The notes: a model not told the origin generated them from the letters alone. 5,162 nt of DNA from Candidatus Heimdallarchaeota archaeon (GCA_030667035.1 DAOUWQ010000156.1:1-5162), one strand, 5' to 3'; numbered from the stretch's first letter, positions 1-5,162 are shown. A program made the numbers and translations.

Positions 1-11
1 ACCTTCACGAA

Positions 12-18
12 TAAAAAT
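12..18 (-). terminator. Possible T-run terminator after the DUF424 gene
   Basis: Read on the minus strand, a short T-rich tract (TATTTTTAT, with five T in a row) lies about 26 nt past the DUF424 stop codon. Archaeal RNA polymerase can terminate at U-runs without a hairpin, so this could end the aIF2-beta/DUF424 transcript. The run is short and the window ends just beyond it, so read-through into another gene cannot be excluded. Confidence 0.3.
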
Positions 19-43
19 AGGCAATTGTGTGATTCACGCTGAT

Positions 44-367
44 TTAACGCAATAACATTACATGCCCTACGCGACCATTTTTCTTACAATCTAACCACAT
101 GACTGCTAGGTCGCTAACAATTCGATTTTCTACAGCAGCATTTACTATCTCAAAACCAATAAGATTGCAATTAGTCGCTTTTTTCATTACCTCTATGCAT
201 TGTTCAATAGTGACTAAATCGCCTCCAAAGAAACGTTCATTGACGTAAAGTTCAGTCTCACCATCAATTAGAGTTTCTCCTAGCAATTTCTCATCACAAG
301 CAGTGACTAGGTAATCTTTTTCGGTTTGTCGCACTCGCAGATAAACCCGCTGTTCTTTCTTTTTCAT
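44..367 (-). CDS. DUF424 family protein (archaeal, probably translation-linked)
   Basis: A small protein of about 107 residues that resembles the archaeal DUF424 family. Its recognisable features are an N-terminal beta segment (VYLRVRQ), an ACDEKLLGETL stretch, ELYVNERFFGGDLV (the family's conserved Y/F-GG-LV turn) and an NLIGFEIVNAAVENRIV helix region. The C-terminal VGHVML corresponds roughly to the family's usual VPHAQ-like end. No signal peptide, membrane segment or catalytic motif is visible, so it is probably cytosolic. The biochemical role of the family is unknown. The gene follows aIF2-beta on the same strand with a 40-nt gap, which suggests one transcript and a link to translation. 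I chose ATG at 367 because GTGAT, complementary to the 16S rRNA 3' end, lies 4 nt upstream. A GTG at 376 would add three residues (M-I-P) but would overlap that ribosome site. Confidence 0.75.
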   Translation of the reverse strand: MKKKEQRVYLRVRQTEKDYLVTACDEKLLGETLIDGETELYVNERFFGGDLVTIEQCIEVMKKATNCNLIGFEIVNAAVENRIVSDLAVMWLDCKKNGRVGHVMLLR

Positions 368-407
368 AGGTATCACTCAAATGAGTTAGTAGAATTATTT
401 TTAATAA

Positions 408-821
408 CTAAACTGATTTGACACTTGTTCGAGCACCGCATGCTTCACAAACAAGGAAGGTTATTCGATCTTCTCTTATCAATACTGTATCTGGTTTTCC
501 ACACTCAGGACAGATAACATATTCTTTGATGTATCGATTGAAGAGATCAATCATTGTACCTCGGAAGTGTTTTCCTGAAAAGACTGCTCTTTGCCCTTCA
601 ATATTCGCAGAAGTAGCTAATTCTTTTGTAAGGAATTTTAGTACATGATTTTCATCACGTTGTATTGCGGTAACTAATTGGTGCCAGTTTTTAACGAAAG
701 TACGATTGCCTTCAATAACTGCGTCTGGCTTTGGGGGTTCAAAACGTGATTTCTCAAATATTTTTTCAGGGATTTGTTCTCGAGCTCGTTTCAACAAATC
801 CTTGTAATTTTGTTCTGACAT
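408..821 (-). CDS. eif2b: Translation initiation factor 2 subunit beta (aIF2-beta)
   Basis: This is the beta subunit of the archaeal heterotrimeric initiation factor aIF2, which carries initiator Met-tRNA to the small ribosomal subunit; the GTPase site is in the gamma subunit, not here. At 137 residues it has the family's usual length. The N-terminal helix (residues 4-15, YKDLLKRARE) is the part that contacts gamma in known structures. The central alpha/beta domain (about 35-100) contains NRTFVKNW and a stretch matching the family's KHFRGTMIDLFNRYI region. The C-terminal zinc ribbon (104-128) has C104-x2-C107 and C125-x2-C128, so all four ligands are present. ATG at 821 gives the typical N-terminus. 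No convincing Shine-Dalgarno sequence precedes it; a TATA-like box centred about 27 nt upstream suggests a leaderless transcript. It is followed by DUF424 and divergent from the phosphorylase gene. Confidence 0.95.
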   Translation of the reverse strand: MSEQNYKDLLKRAREQIPEKIFEKSRFEPPKPDAVIEGNRTFVKNWHQLVTAIQRDENHVLKFLTKELATSANIEGQRAVFSGKHFRGTMIDLFNRYIKEYVICPECGKPDTVLIREDRITFLVCEACGARTSVKSV

Positions 822-842
822 AAAGCTACATCTCTAACAAGC

Positions 843-852
843 AAATATTAAA
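843..852. promoter_or_regulatory. Putative bidirectional TATA box between aIF2-beta and the phosphorylase gene
   Basis: The sequence AAATATTAAA reads TTTAATATTT on the other strand, so it is TATA-like both ways. Its centre (about 848) lies about 27 nt from the aIF2-beta ATG at 821 and about 27 nt from the plus-strand ATG at 876. Archaeal TATA boxes sit 25-27 nt before the transcription start, so transcripts in both directions could begin at or next to those ATGs. A purine-rich stretch (GTGAAAAAG on the minus strand) lies where a BRE would be for aIF2-beta. The call rests on pattern and spacing only. Confidence 0.45.
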
Positions 853-947
853 CTTTTTCACTTTTCCCTATTAAGATGTACAGAAATACACTACACTATG
901 CCGAAAAAACCAAAAAGGCGTGCTCAAATATCAATCCGTGTTTCGAT

Positions 948-1742
948 ATGACTGTAGAATTTGGTATCATTGGTGGTTCTGGTTTTTACTCTATTTCTTC
1001 AAAAGGAATTGAAGAGAAAATAGAGACCCCGTATGGAAACGTTCTGGTAAATATTTTTAATATTAATAACAAGAAAGTTGCTTTCATTACTCGTCATGGA
1101 CCAAAACACAGCATTCCTCCTCATTTAGTTAACTATCGAGCAAACATCTTCGCTTTGCATTCAATAGGTGTGAAACAAATCATTACCTCAAGTGCTGTTG
1201 GTTCTATGAAAAAAGAAATGGCACCTGGTAGTTTTGTTATACCCGATCAGTTCATAGATTTCACTATAGGGAGACCAAAAACATTCTTTGTTGATAATTT
1301 TGAAGTGAAATTACACAATGGCACAATAAGAAAAGGAGTTGTTCACATCGATTTAAGTGAGCCATACTGCCCTCATTTACGAAACGAGTCGATTGTACAA
1401 TCGAAAAAAATAGCTAAAAATACATTCAGTAAGGGGGTCTATGTTTGTACAGAAGGTCCGAGATTTGAAACCCCTGCTGAAATTAATGCATTCAAAATAT
1501 TAGGGGGTTCGTTAGTTGGAATGACCTCTGTTTCCGAAAGCATTCTTGCCCGAGAACTAGGTATTTGTTATTCTACTATTTGCTTGGTTACAAATTTTGC
1601 AGCAGGAATGCAAGAAAAGATTTCTGCAGAAGAAGTATTCGCAGTATTCAAATCAAAAGTACATGAACTCGAAGAAATAATTGTAAACACTATAGCTAAT
1701 CTTGATATTTCAGCTAAAAATTGTTCATGTGATAAGCTGTAA
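948..1742 (+). CDS. mtnP: Purine nucleoside / 5'-methylthionucleoside phosphorylase (MtnP/PNP family), probably 6-oxopurine type
   Basis: A cytosolic phosphorylase that cleaves a purine (methylthio)nucleoside with phosphate, giving free base and (methylthio)ribose 1-phosphate in the salvage of nucleosides left by polyamine and SAM reactions. Numbered from ATG 948 (264 residues), family motifs are GIIGGSG (6-12), TRHG (48-51, phosphate), NYRAN (62-66), SSAVGS (81-86), QFIDFT (101-106), CTEGPRFET (167-175) and GMTSV (191-195). Human MTAP has Asp220 and Asp222 contacting adenine; here the matching motif is T-N216-F-A218-A-G. Asn is typical of 6-oxopurine enzymes, so methylthioinosine, inosine or guanosine are likelier substrates. 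A C-terminal C259-S-C261 motif resembles the CXC described in thermophilic archaeal relatives. About ten extra residues lie near 115-129. ATG 948 was chosen because relatives start a few residues before GIIGGSG. ATG 876 is in frame, adds 24 unconserved residues and is better placed for a promoter, so the start remains uncertain. Confidence 0.88.
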   Translation: MTVEFGIIGGSGFYSISSKGIEEKIETPYGNVLVNIFNINNKKVAFITRHGPKHSIPPHLVNYRANIFALHSIGVKQIITSSAVGSMKKEMAPGSFVIPDQFIDFTIGRPKTFFVDNFEVKLHNGTIRKGVVHIDLSEPYCPHLRNESIVQSKKIAKNTFSKGVYVCTEGPRFETPAEINAFKILGGSLVGMTSVSESILARELGICYSTICLVTNFAAGMQEKISAEEVFAVFKSKVHELEEIIVNTIANLDISAKNCSCDKL

Positions 1743-1781
1743 AATCACAACTCGATATGAGAAAAAATGACTATTTTGCAT

Positions 1782-1799
1782 GTTTTTCTATACCTTTTT
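1782..1799 (+). terminator. T-run terminator region after the phosphorylase gene
   Basis: Two runs of five T (1783-1787 and 1795-1799), separated by CTATACC, lie 40-57 nt after the phosphorylase stop codon. No stable hairpin is seen. Clustered U-runs are the usual archaeal intrinsic termination signal, and the placement before the next promoter region fits. Confidence 0.5.
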
Positions 1800-1812
1800 G
1801 ATAGAAGTAATA

Positions 1813-1820
1813 ATTATATA
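1813..1820 (+). promoter_or_regulatory. Candidate TATA box upstream of the cysteine-rich protein gene
   Basis: ATTATATA is the best TATA-like match in the 182-nt gap and is preceded by a purine/A-rich stretch (GAAGTAATA) that could serve as BRE. It would place the transcription start near 1845 and give an untranslated leader of about 80 nt, which suits the Shine-Dalgarno site at 1913. A second TATA-like string (TATATGTAA, 1895-1903) is exactly spaced for a leaderless start at 1925 but would remove the need for that Shine-Dalgarno site. The choice cannot be settled by eye. Confidence 0.4.
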
Positions 1821-1912
1821 CCATATTGCGAATAATAGTTGAATAAACTAATTTGAAAAAAATGCTTTACTCTTGTAAGTTAAACAAGATTTGGTATATG
1901 TAAAATGTCCAA

Positions 1913-1918
1913 AGGTGA
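1913..1918 (+). promoter_or_regulatory. Shine-Dalgarno site for the cysteine-rich protein gene
   Basis: AGGTGA, complementary to the archaeal 16S rRNA 3' end, sits 6 nt before ATG 1925. It fixes that start codon and indicates translation from a leadered mRNA. Confidence 0.7.
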
Positions 1919-1924
1919 ACGGAG

Positions 1925-2773
1925 ATGTACAGTTACGTATCACTAAAAGTAGATTGCCCTCTTTGCGGGAAATCTTTGATGGATTCTAAAGTGCATGTAG
2001 ATGACATTCCGAGTATTAAATTAAATATTTCTGAGAATGGTGAACGTGGCACGATTAACTTAAGCTCGTTCTATGGGAGTTATAATTATGAATGTGATAT
2101 TGAAATTCACGATGAATTGATATATCAATTCTATTGTCCACACTGTTTTGAAAATCTTAATTCTAAAGAAGAGAAATGCGACGAATGTTCTTCACAAGCA
2201 GTTAATTTAAAAATTAGAGAAGGCGGGGAAGTAAGATTTTGCCCAAGAGCTGGCTGTAAAAATCACAATGTGGAATTTGTTGATCTTGCAAATGTTCTAA
2301 ATTACTTAAAACAGAATATTGAGAAGCCAGAGATCATTGAAATAAATACCGTCGAGGAAAAGGCTGCCCAAAAAGAGCTTATTAAAAGTGGCACTTTCTT
2401 GCGAATATATTGTCCTCACTGTCAGAAGAGTTTAGTCGAGAAAAATTCTGTTATGTTCAAAATAACAAATCAAAATAATGAGAAAGGCTATTTGACGCTG
2501 AGTCCCTATCTGAATGTTTTTGCAGAAAAATCTACAATATTTGTGCCAAATGGTGCTGTTGCAAATGATATTATGTGTCCATTCTGTGAAAAATCATTGG
2601 TAGATCCTGAAGATTTGTGCCAAGAATGCAAATCACCTGCAGTAAATGTCAATGTTGCTGCAGTAAGAAAAATGATTGATTTTCATTTCTGTTCAATGAA
2701 AGGTTGTCACTGGCATAGTCTTAGTCAAGAAGATTTGCACCACGTTTTGTTGGAGGATAGTCTCAGTTGGTAA
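1925..2773 (+). CDS. Unrecognised cysteine-rich protein with two tandem zinc-ribbon-like modules
   Basis: I do not recognise this 282-residue protein. It consists of two copies of one module (about residues 5-131 and 157-280) joined by an acidic/helical linker. Each copy has, in order, a CPxC knuckle (C11/C14; C163/C166), a beta-rich stretch with few charges in common, a second CPxC (C71/C74; C218/C221), ten residues, a CxEC pair (C85/C88; C232/C235) followed by S-x-A-V-N, and C-x4-C-x2-H (C106/C111/H114; C256/C261/H264), then a short helix (LANVLNYL; QEDLHHVLL). That gives eight Cys and one His per copy, enough for two metal sites each, probably structural zinc (inference). C57 is unpaired. 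No signal peptide or membrane segment is seen. The start is fixed by AGGTGA 6 nt upstream. It precedes nuoE on the same strand by 82 nt, suggesting a regulatory, assembly or electron-transfer accessory role for that complex, which is unproven. Iron-sulfur binding is an alternative to zinc. Confidence 0.85.
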   Translation: MYSYVSLKVDCPLCGKSLMDSKVHVDDIPSIKLNISENGERGTINLSSFYGSYNYECDIEIHDELIYQFYCPHCFENLNSKEEKCDECSSQAVNLKIREGGEVRFCPRAGCKNHNVEFVDLANVLNYLKQNIEKPEIIEINTVEEKAAQKELIKSGTFLRIYCPHCQKSLVEKNSVMFKITNQNNEKGYLTLSPYLNVFAEKSTIFVPNGAVANDIMCPFCEKSLVDPEDLCQECKSPAVNVNVAAVRKMIDFHFCSMKGCHWHSLSQEDLHHVLLEDSLSW

Positions 2774-2840
2774 AAAGGAACCAAAAGAGATGATAATTGA
2801 CCATCAACAAAGATTGAATTTATAGAAGAAACATTGTTAA

Positions 2841-2846
2841 AGAGGA
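2841..2846 (+). promoter_or_regulatory. Shine-Dalgarno site for the nuoE-like gene
   Basis: AGAGGA lies 9 nt before ATG 2856 and supports that start codon. A TTTATA string at 2819-2824 sits too near it to drive a normally leadered transcript, so the gene is more likely read from the promoter of the upstream gene. Confidence 0.5.
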
Positions 2847-2855
2847 ATTTTAAAA

Positions 2856-3395
2856 ATGACTGTAGAAAGCAATAAAATTTCCACTCAAAGTTTTAAGCTC
2901 ACAAGTTCTGCAATAAAAAGTATCACTAAAATATTAGAGCATAATGATCACGACCCAAGAAATCTAATTCAAATTTTACAGGAACTACAAGACGAATTTC
3001 ATTATCTGCCTGAACCAATCATTTCCTATATTGCAAAGCAACTGAAAATTTCGGAACATCACATTTTTGGTGTGGCAACTTTTTATTCTCAGTTCAAATT
3101 CATTGAACCTGGTAAACATATAATACGGGTTTGTATGGGGACAGCATGTCATGTAATGGGTGCTCAATCTTTATTGGATAAAGTATATCGAGAGCTTAAG
3201 ATAATCTCTGGAGAAACCACGAAAGATGGCTTGTTCAGTTTAGAAAGTGTGTACTGTTTAGGATGTTGTGCTTTAGCACCTGTAATGGTTATTGATGATG
3301 AAGTTTTTGGAAGTATGACTGCTGCTAAAGTAAATAGAACTCTGAGGAAATATCGGAAACAAAACTCCGGAAATAAAGGGAGGAATAAGAAATGA
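2856..3395 (+). CDS. nuoE: NuoE/HydC-type [2Fe-2S] thioredoxin-like subunit
   Basis: This is the small iron-sulfur subunit that pairs with the NuoF-type flavoprotein, relaying or tuning electrons at the NAD(P)H site of a soluble oxidoreductase. It has 179 residues, normal for the family (about 160-180). The N-terminal helical domain (about 16-75) shows LIQILQELQDEFHYLPEP and ISEHHIFGVATFYSQF, the classic NuoE signature. The thioredoxin-like ferredoxin domain (about 88-165) carries the four [2Fe-2S] ligands: C93-x4-C98 (CMGTAC) and C134-x3-C138 (CLGCC). C137 is an additional Cys inside the second motif. G-x-CCALAPVMVIDDEVFG follows as in homologues. The last dozen residues are Lys/Arg/Asn-rich and probably flexible. 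The stop overlaps the start of the flavoprotein gene (ATGA), so the two are translationally coupled. The pair could belong to a bifurcating hydrogenase, a formate dehydrogenase or another NAD(P)-linked complex, so hydC or hndA-like names are equally possible. Confidence 0.93.
   Translation: MTVESNKISTQSFKLTSSAIKSITKILEHNDHDPRNLIQILQELQDEFHYLPEPIISYIAKQLKISEHHIFGVATFYSQFKFIEPGKHIIRVCMGTACHVMGAQSLLDKVYRELKIISGETTKDGLFSLESVYCLGCCALAPVMVIDDEVFGSMTAAKVNRTLRKYRKQNSGNKGRNKK
3378..3384 (+). promoter_or_regulatory. Shine-Dalgarno site for the nuoF-like gene, inside the end of nuoE
   Basis: GGGAGGA lies 7 nt before ATG 3392, within the last codons of the nuoE-like gene. It is the strongest ribosome site in the window and sets the flavoprotein start at the ATGA overlap. 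Confidence 0.7.
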
Positions 3396-5162
3396 TAGAT
3401 TTTGATACGATGGTAAAGAAGGCAAAAGCTTCTTGGAATTCGTTACATGATCAAAAGAAACCAGTGATTTTTGCTGGTGCTGCTTCTTGTGGACGAGCTG
3501 CAGGCATTTTACCCGTTATAGAACAACTAAAGGAACTATCCAAGAAAATTCCTCTTGATATCATCGAAGTCGGTTGTATTGGTCCTTGCTATTTAGAACC
3601 TATTATCGGCATTCAGAAAAAAGGCGAACCAACAATTCTCTATGCAAATGTTCAACCGATTCAAGCACAAGAATTGGTTGAGAATTATCTCATTAAAAAC
3701 GATCCTCAACCAGAAAAAGCAATTGGTACAATTGGTGAAGGAAAAATAGAAGGCATTCAGTCATTTTGGGAACATCCAATGATTAAGGACCAAGTACGTA
3801 TCGTTTTGAAAAATTGCGGAATAATCGATCCTGTAAACATAGACCACTATTTGGCAATGGATGGTTATCAGGGTCTAAAGCAAGCATTAGCAATGAAGCC
3901 AGAGGACGTTATTGAGAAAGTACAGGAATCTGGTTTAAGAGGACGAGGTGGTGCAGGATTTCCAACTGGTTTGAAATGGAAATTCACCAGATCAGAAAAG
4001 GAACCAGAAAAATACATTATTTGCAATGCAGACGAAGGCGATCCTGGTGCATTTATGAATCGTTCCTTAATAGAAGGTGACCCCCATGCGGTTCTGGAAG
4101 GCATGGTAATTGGCGCATATGCTGTTGGAGCTGGTACGGGTTATGTCTATTGCCGAGCCGAATATCCGTTAGCTATTGATCGATTTGAGAAAGCTATTGC
4201 TGCGATGAAAAAACATGGTTTGTTGGGTGAAAATATACTCAACAGCGGATTTTCATTTGATATTCAAATAAAGAAAGGAGCTGGTGCATTCGTTTGTGGA
4301 GAAGAAACAGCATTAATAGCTTCAATAGAAGGTGAAAGAGGTATGCCAAGGCAAAAACCACCTTTTCCATCACAAGAAGGCGTCTGGGGTAAACCAACAG
4401 TTATTAACAACGTGGAAACGTTGGGAACCGTACCAGTTATTTTACGTGAAGAATCATCTTGGTATAGTAAATATGGAACCAAGTTATCAAAGGGTACGAA
4501 AACATTCTCATTAGTCGGTAAAGTGAAACGCACAGGATTAATTGAGGTTCCACTTGGTACAACATTACGTAAAGTAATTTTTGATATAGGTGGAGGGATC
4601 AAAGAAGACAAAGGATTCAAAGCAATTCAAGTGGGTGGCCCTTCTGGTGGAACAATCCCAACTGCGTTTATTGATGAACCACTGGATTATGAAGAATTAA
4701 CAAAACTTGGAGCAATTATGGGTTCAGGTGGAATAGTCGTTATTGATGAAGAAACTTGTGTTGTTGATCTAGCAAAATATTTCCTTCAATTCATTCAAGC
4801 AGAATCCTGTGGGAAATGCGTTCCATGTCGTGTTGGGACTAAACAATTGCTTGATCTATTAGTAAAAATTTCAAAAGGATTAGGCAATATCGATGATTTT
4901 GAACTACTTGAAGAGCTAGCTTTTACTATTTCACAAGGATCACTATGTGGTTTAGGAAAAACAGCACCAAATCCAGTTATTACTACTTTGACATATTTCA
5001 GAGACGAATACAAAGCACATGTTATAGATAAAGTGTGTCCAGCAAAAGTTTGCAAAGATCTATTTCTGTATCAAGTGGATGCTGAGACATGTATCGGTTG
5101 TGAGATTTGCAGGAAAAGATGTCCTGTGGGTGCTATTACAGGGGAAAAGAAACAACCCCACG
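3392..5162 (+). CDS. nuoF: NuoF/HydB-type FMN- and NAD(P)-binding iron-sulfur subunit, 3' end cut by the window
   Basis: This is the flavoprotein that exchanges electrons with NAD(P)H through FMN and iron-sulfur clusters; 590 codons are visible and the frame is open at the edge. In order: an N-terminal thioredoxin-like ferredoxin domain (about 23-100; C33, then C62-x3-C66); a linker matching the family's N-C-G-I-I-D-P (141-147); the FMN/NAD core with GLRGRGGAGFPTG (181-193), NADEGDPGAF (212-221), GAGAFVCGEETA (296-307) and PTVINNVET (335-343); the N3-type [4Fe-4S] site C473-x2-C476-x2-C479 with C519; a C549-x4-C554 pair; and a ferredoxin domain whose first motif is C567-x2-C570-x2-C573-x3-C577. 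The window stops before the expected second four-Cys motif, roughly 40 residues short of the usual 600-640. Respiratory NuoF (about 440 residues) lacks both the N- and C-terminal domains, so this belongs to the HydB/HndC class of soluble bifurcating complexes. It overlaps nuoE by four bases. Confidence 0.95.
   Translation, partial: MIDFDTMVKKAKASWNSLHDQKKPVIFAGAASCGRAAGILPVIEQLKELSKKIPLDIIEVGCIGPCYLEPIIGIQKKGEPTILYANVQPIQAQELVENYLIKNDPQPEKAIGTIGEGKIEGIQSFWEHPMIKDQVRIVLKNCGIIDPVNIDHYLAMDGYQGLKQALAMKPEDVIEKVQESGLRGRGGAGFPTGLKWKFTRSEKEPEKYIICNADEGDPGAFMNRSLIEGDPHAVLEGMVIGAYAVGAGTGYVYCRAEYPLAIDRFEKAIAAMKKHGLLGENILNSGFSFDIQIKKGAGAFVCGEETALIASIEGERGMPRQKPPFPSQEGVWGKPTVINNVETLGTVPVILREESSWYSKYGTKLSKGTKTFSLVGKVKRTGLIEVPLGTTLRKVIFDIGGGIKEDKGFKAIQVGGPSGGTIPTAFIDEPLDYEELTKLGAIMGSGGIVVIDEETCVVDLAKYFLQFIQAESCGKCVPCRVGTKQLLDLLVKISKGLGNIDDFELLEELAFTISQGSLCGLGKTAPNPVITTLTYFRDEYKAHVIDKVCPAKVCKDLFLYQVDAETCIGCEICRKRCPVGAITGEKKQPH

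Noticed and set aside
375..386. Inverted repeat ACTCA-AA-TGAGT just upstream of the DUF424 start
   Set aside because: Arms of only five bases, not repeated elsewhere in the window. Too short to call an operator.
418..648. Plus-strand open frame of 76 codons
   Set aside because: It lies antisense within the aIF2-beta gene, whose motifs are clear, and its product has no family resemblance or ribosome site.
2819..2824. TTTATA as a separate promoter for nuoE
   Set aside because: It would start transcription around 2848, past the AGAGGA ribosome site, leaving a leader of about eight bases. Co-transcription with the upstream gene fits better.
2790..2825. Eleven-codon reading frame in the gap before nuoE (a possible leader peptide)
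   Set aside because: Its composition shows no run of regulatory codons and no attenuator hairpin follows. An ATG with a short open frame is expected by chance in AT-rich DNA.
2985..3167. Minus-strand open frame of 60 codons
   Set aside because: Antisense shadow of the nuoE-like gene.
3868..5055. Minus-strand open frames at 3868-4104, 4264-4620 and 4795-5055, and a plus-strand frame at 4332-4514
   Set aside because: All fall inside the nuoF-like gene, which is continuous from 3392 to the edge with every family motif. They are shadows in other frames.
1..5162. tRNA, rRNA, CRISPR arrays, insertion sequences or long repeats
   Set aside because: I saw no cloverleaf or rRNA signatures, no regularly spaced repeats, no transposase motifs and no terminal inverted repeats. 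The only large-scale repeat is the protein-level duplication in 1925-2773.

Overview
The window most likely comes from an archaeon. The two minus-strand genes at the left are a translation initiation factor of the archaeal aIF2-beta type (with its C-terminal zinc ribbon) and a DUF424 protein, a family known essentially from archaea. Control signals also fit: TATA-like boxes about 27 nt upstream of start codons, Shine-Dalgarno sites of the GGTGA/GGAGG type, and bare T-runs instead of hairpin terminators. The DNA is AT-rich. A soluble NuoE/NuoF-type flavoprotein module in such a genome suggests an anaerobic or fermentative lineage. Asgard archaea are one possibility, but that is a weak inference and no gene here fixes the phylum.

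Layout. Bases 44-821 (minus strand) hold aIF2-beta followed by DUF424, probably one transcript. Bases 822-947 form a divergent promoter region whose central A/T-rich box could serve both directions. Bases 948-1742 (plus; possible longer start at 876) encode a purine nucleoside / methylthionucleoside phosphorylase. Its base-contacting residues look like the 6-oxopurine (methylthioinosine/inosine/guanosine) type rather than true methylthioadenosine phosphorylase. Bases 1743-1924 are intergenic, with T-run terminators and candidate promoters.

Bases 1925-5162 (plus) hold three co-directional genes. The first is an unrecognised 282-residue protein made of two copies of an eight-cysteine metal-binding module. 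The second is a NuoE/HydC-type [2Fe-2S] subunit. The third is a NuoF/HydB-type FMN/NAD(H) subunit that runs off the right edge inside its C-terminal ferredoxin domain. nuoE and nuoF overlap by ATGA and are surely co-translated.

How they work together. The NuoE-NuoF pair has the architecture of soluble NAD(P)-linked electron-bifurcating or confurcating complexes (HydABC-, HndABCD- or formate-dehydrogenase-linked types), not respiratory complex I: the flavoprotein carries both an N-terminal thioredoxin-like domain and a C-terminal ferredoxin domain. The catalytic partner (hydrogenase, formate dehydrogenase or other) should lie just beyond base 5162 and cannot be named from this window. The duplicated cysteine-rich protein immediately upstream is the least explained gene and the best candidate for something undescribed.
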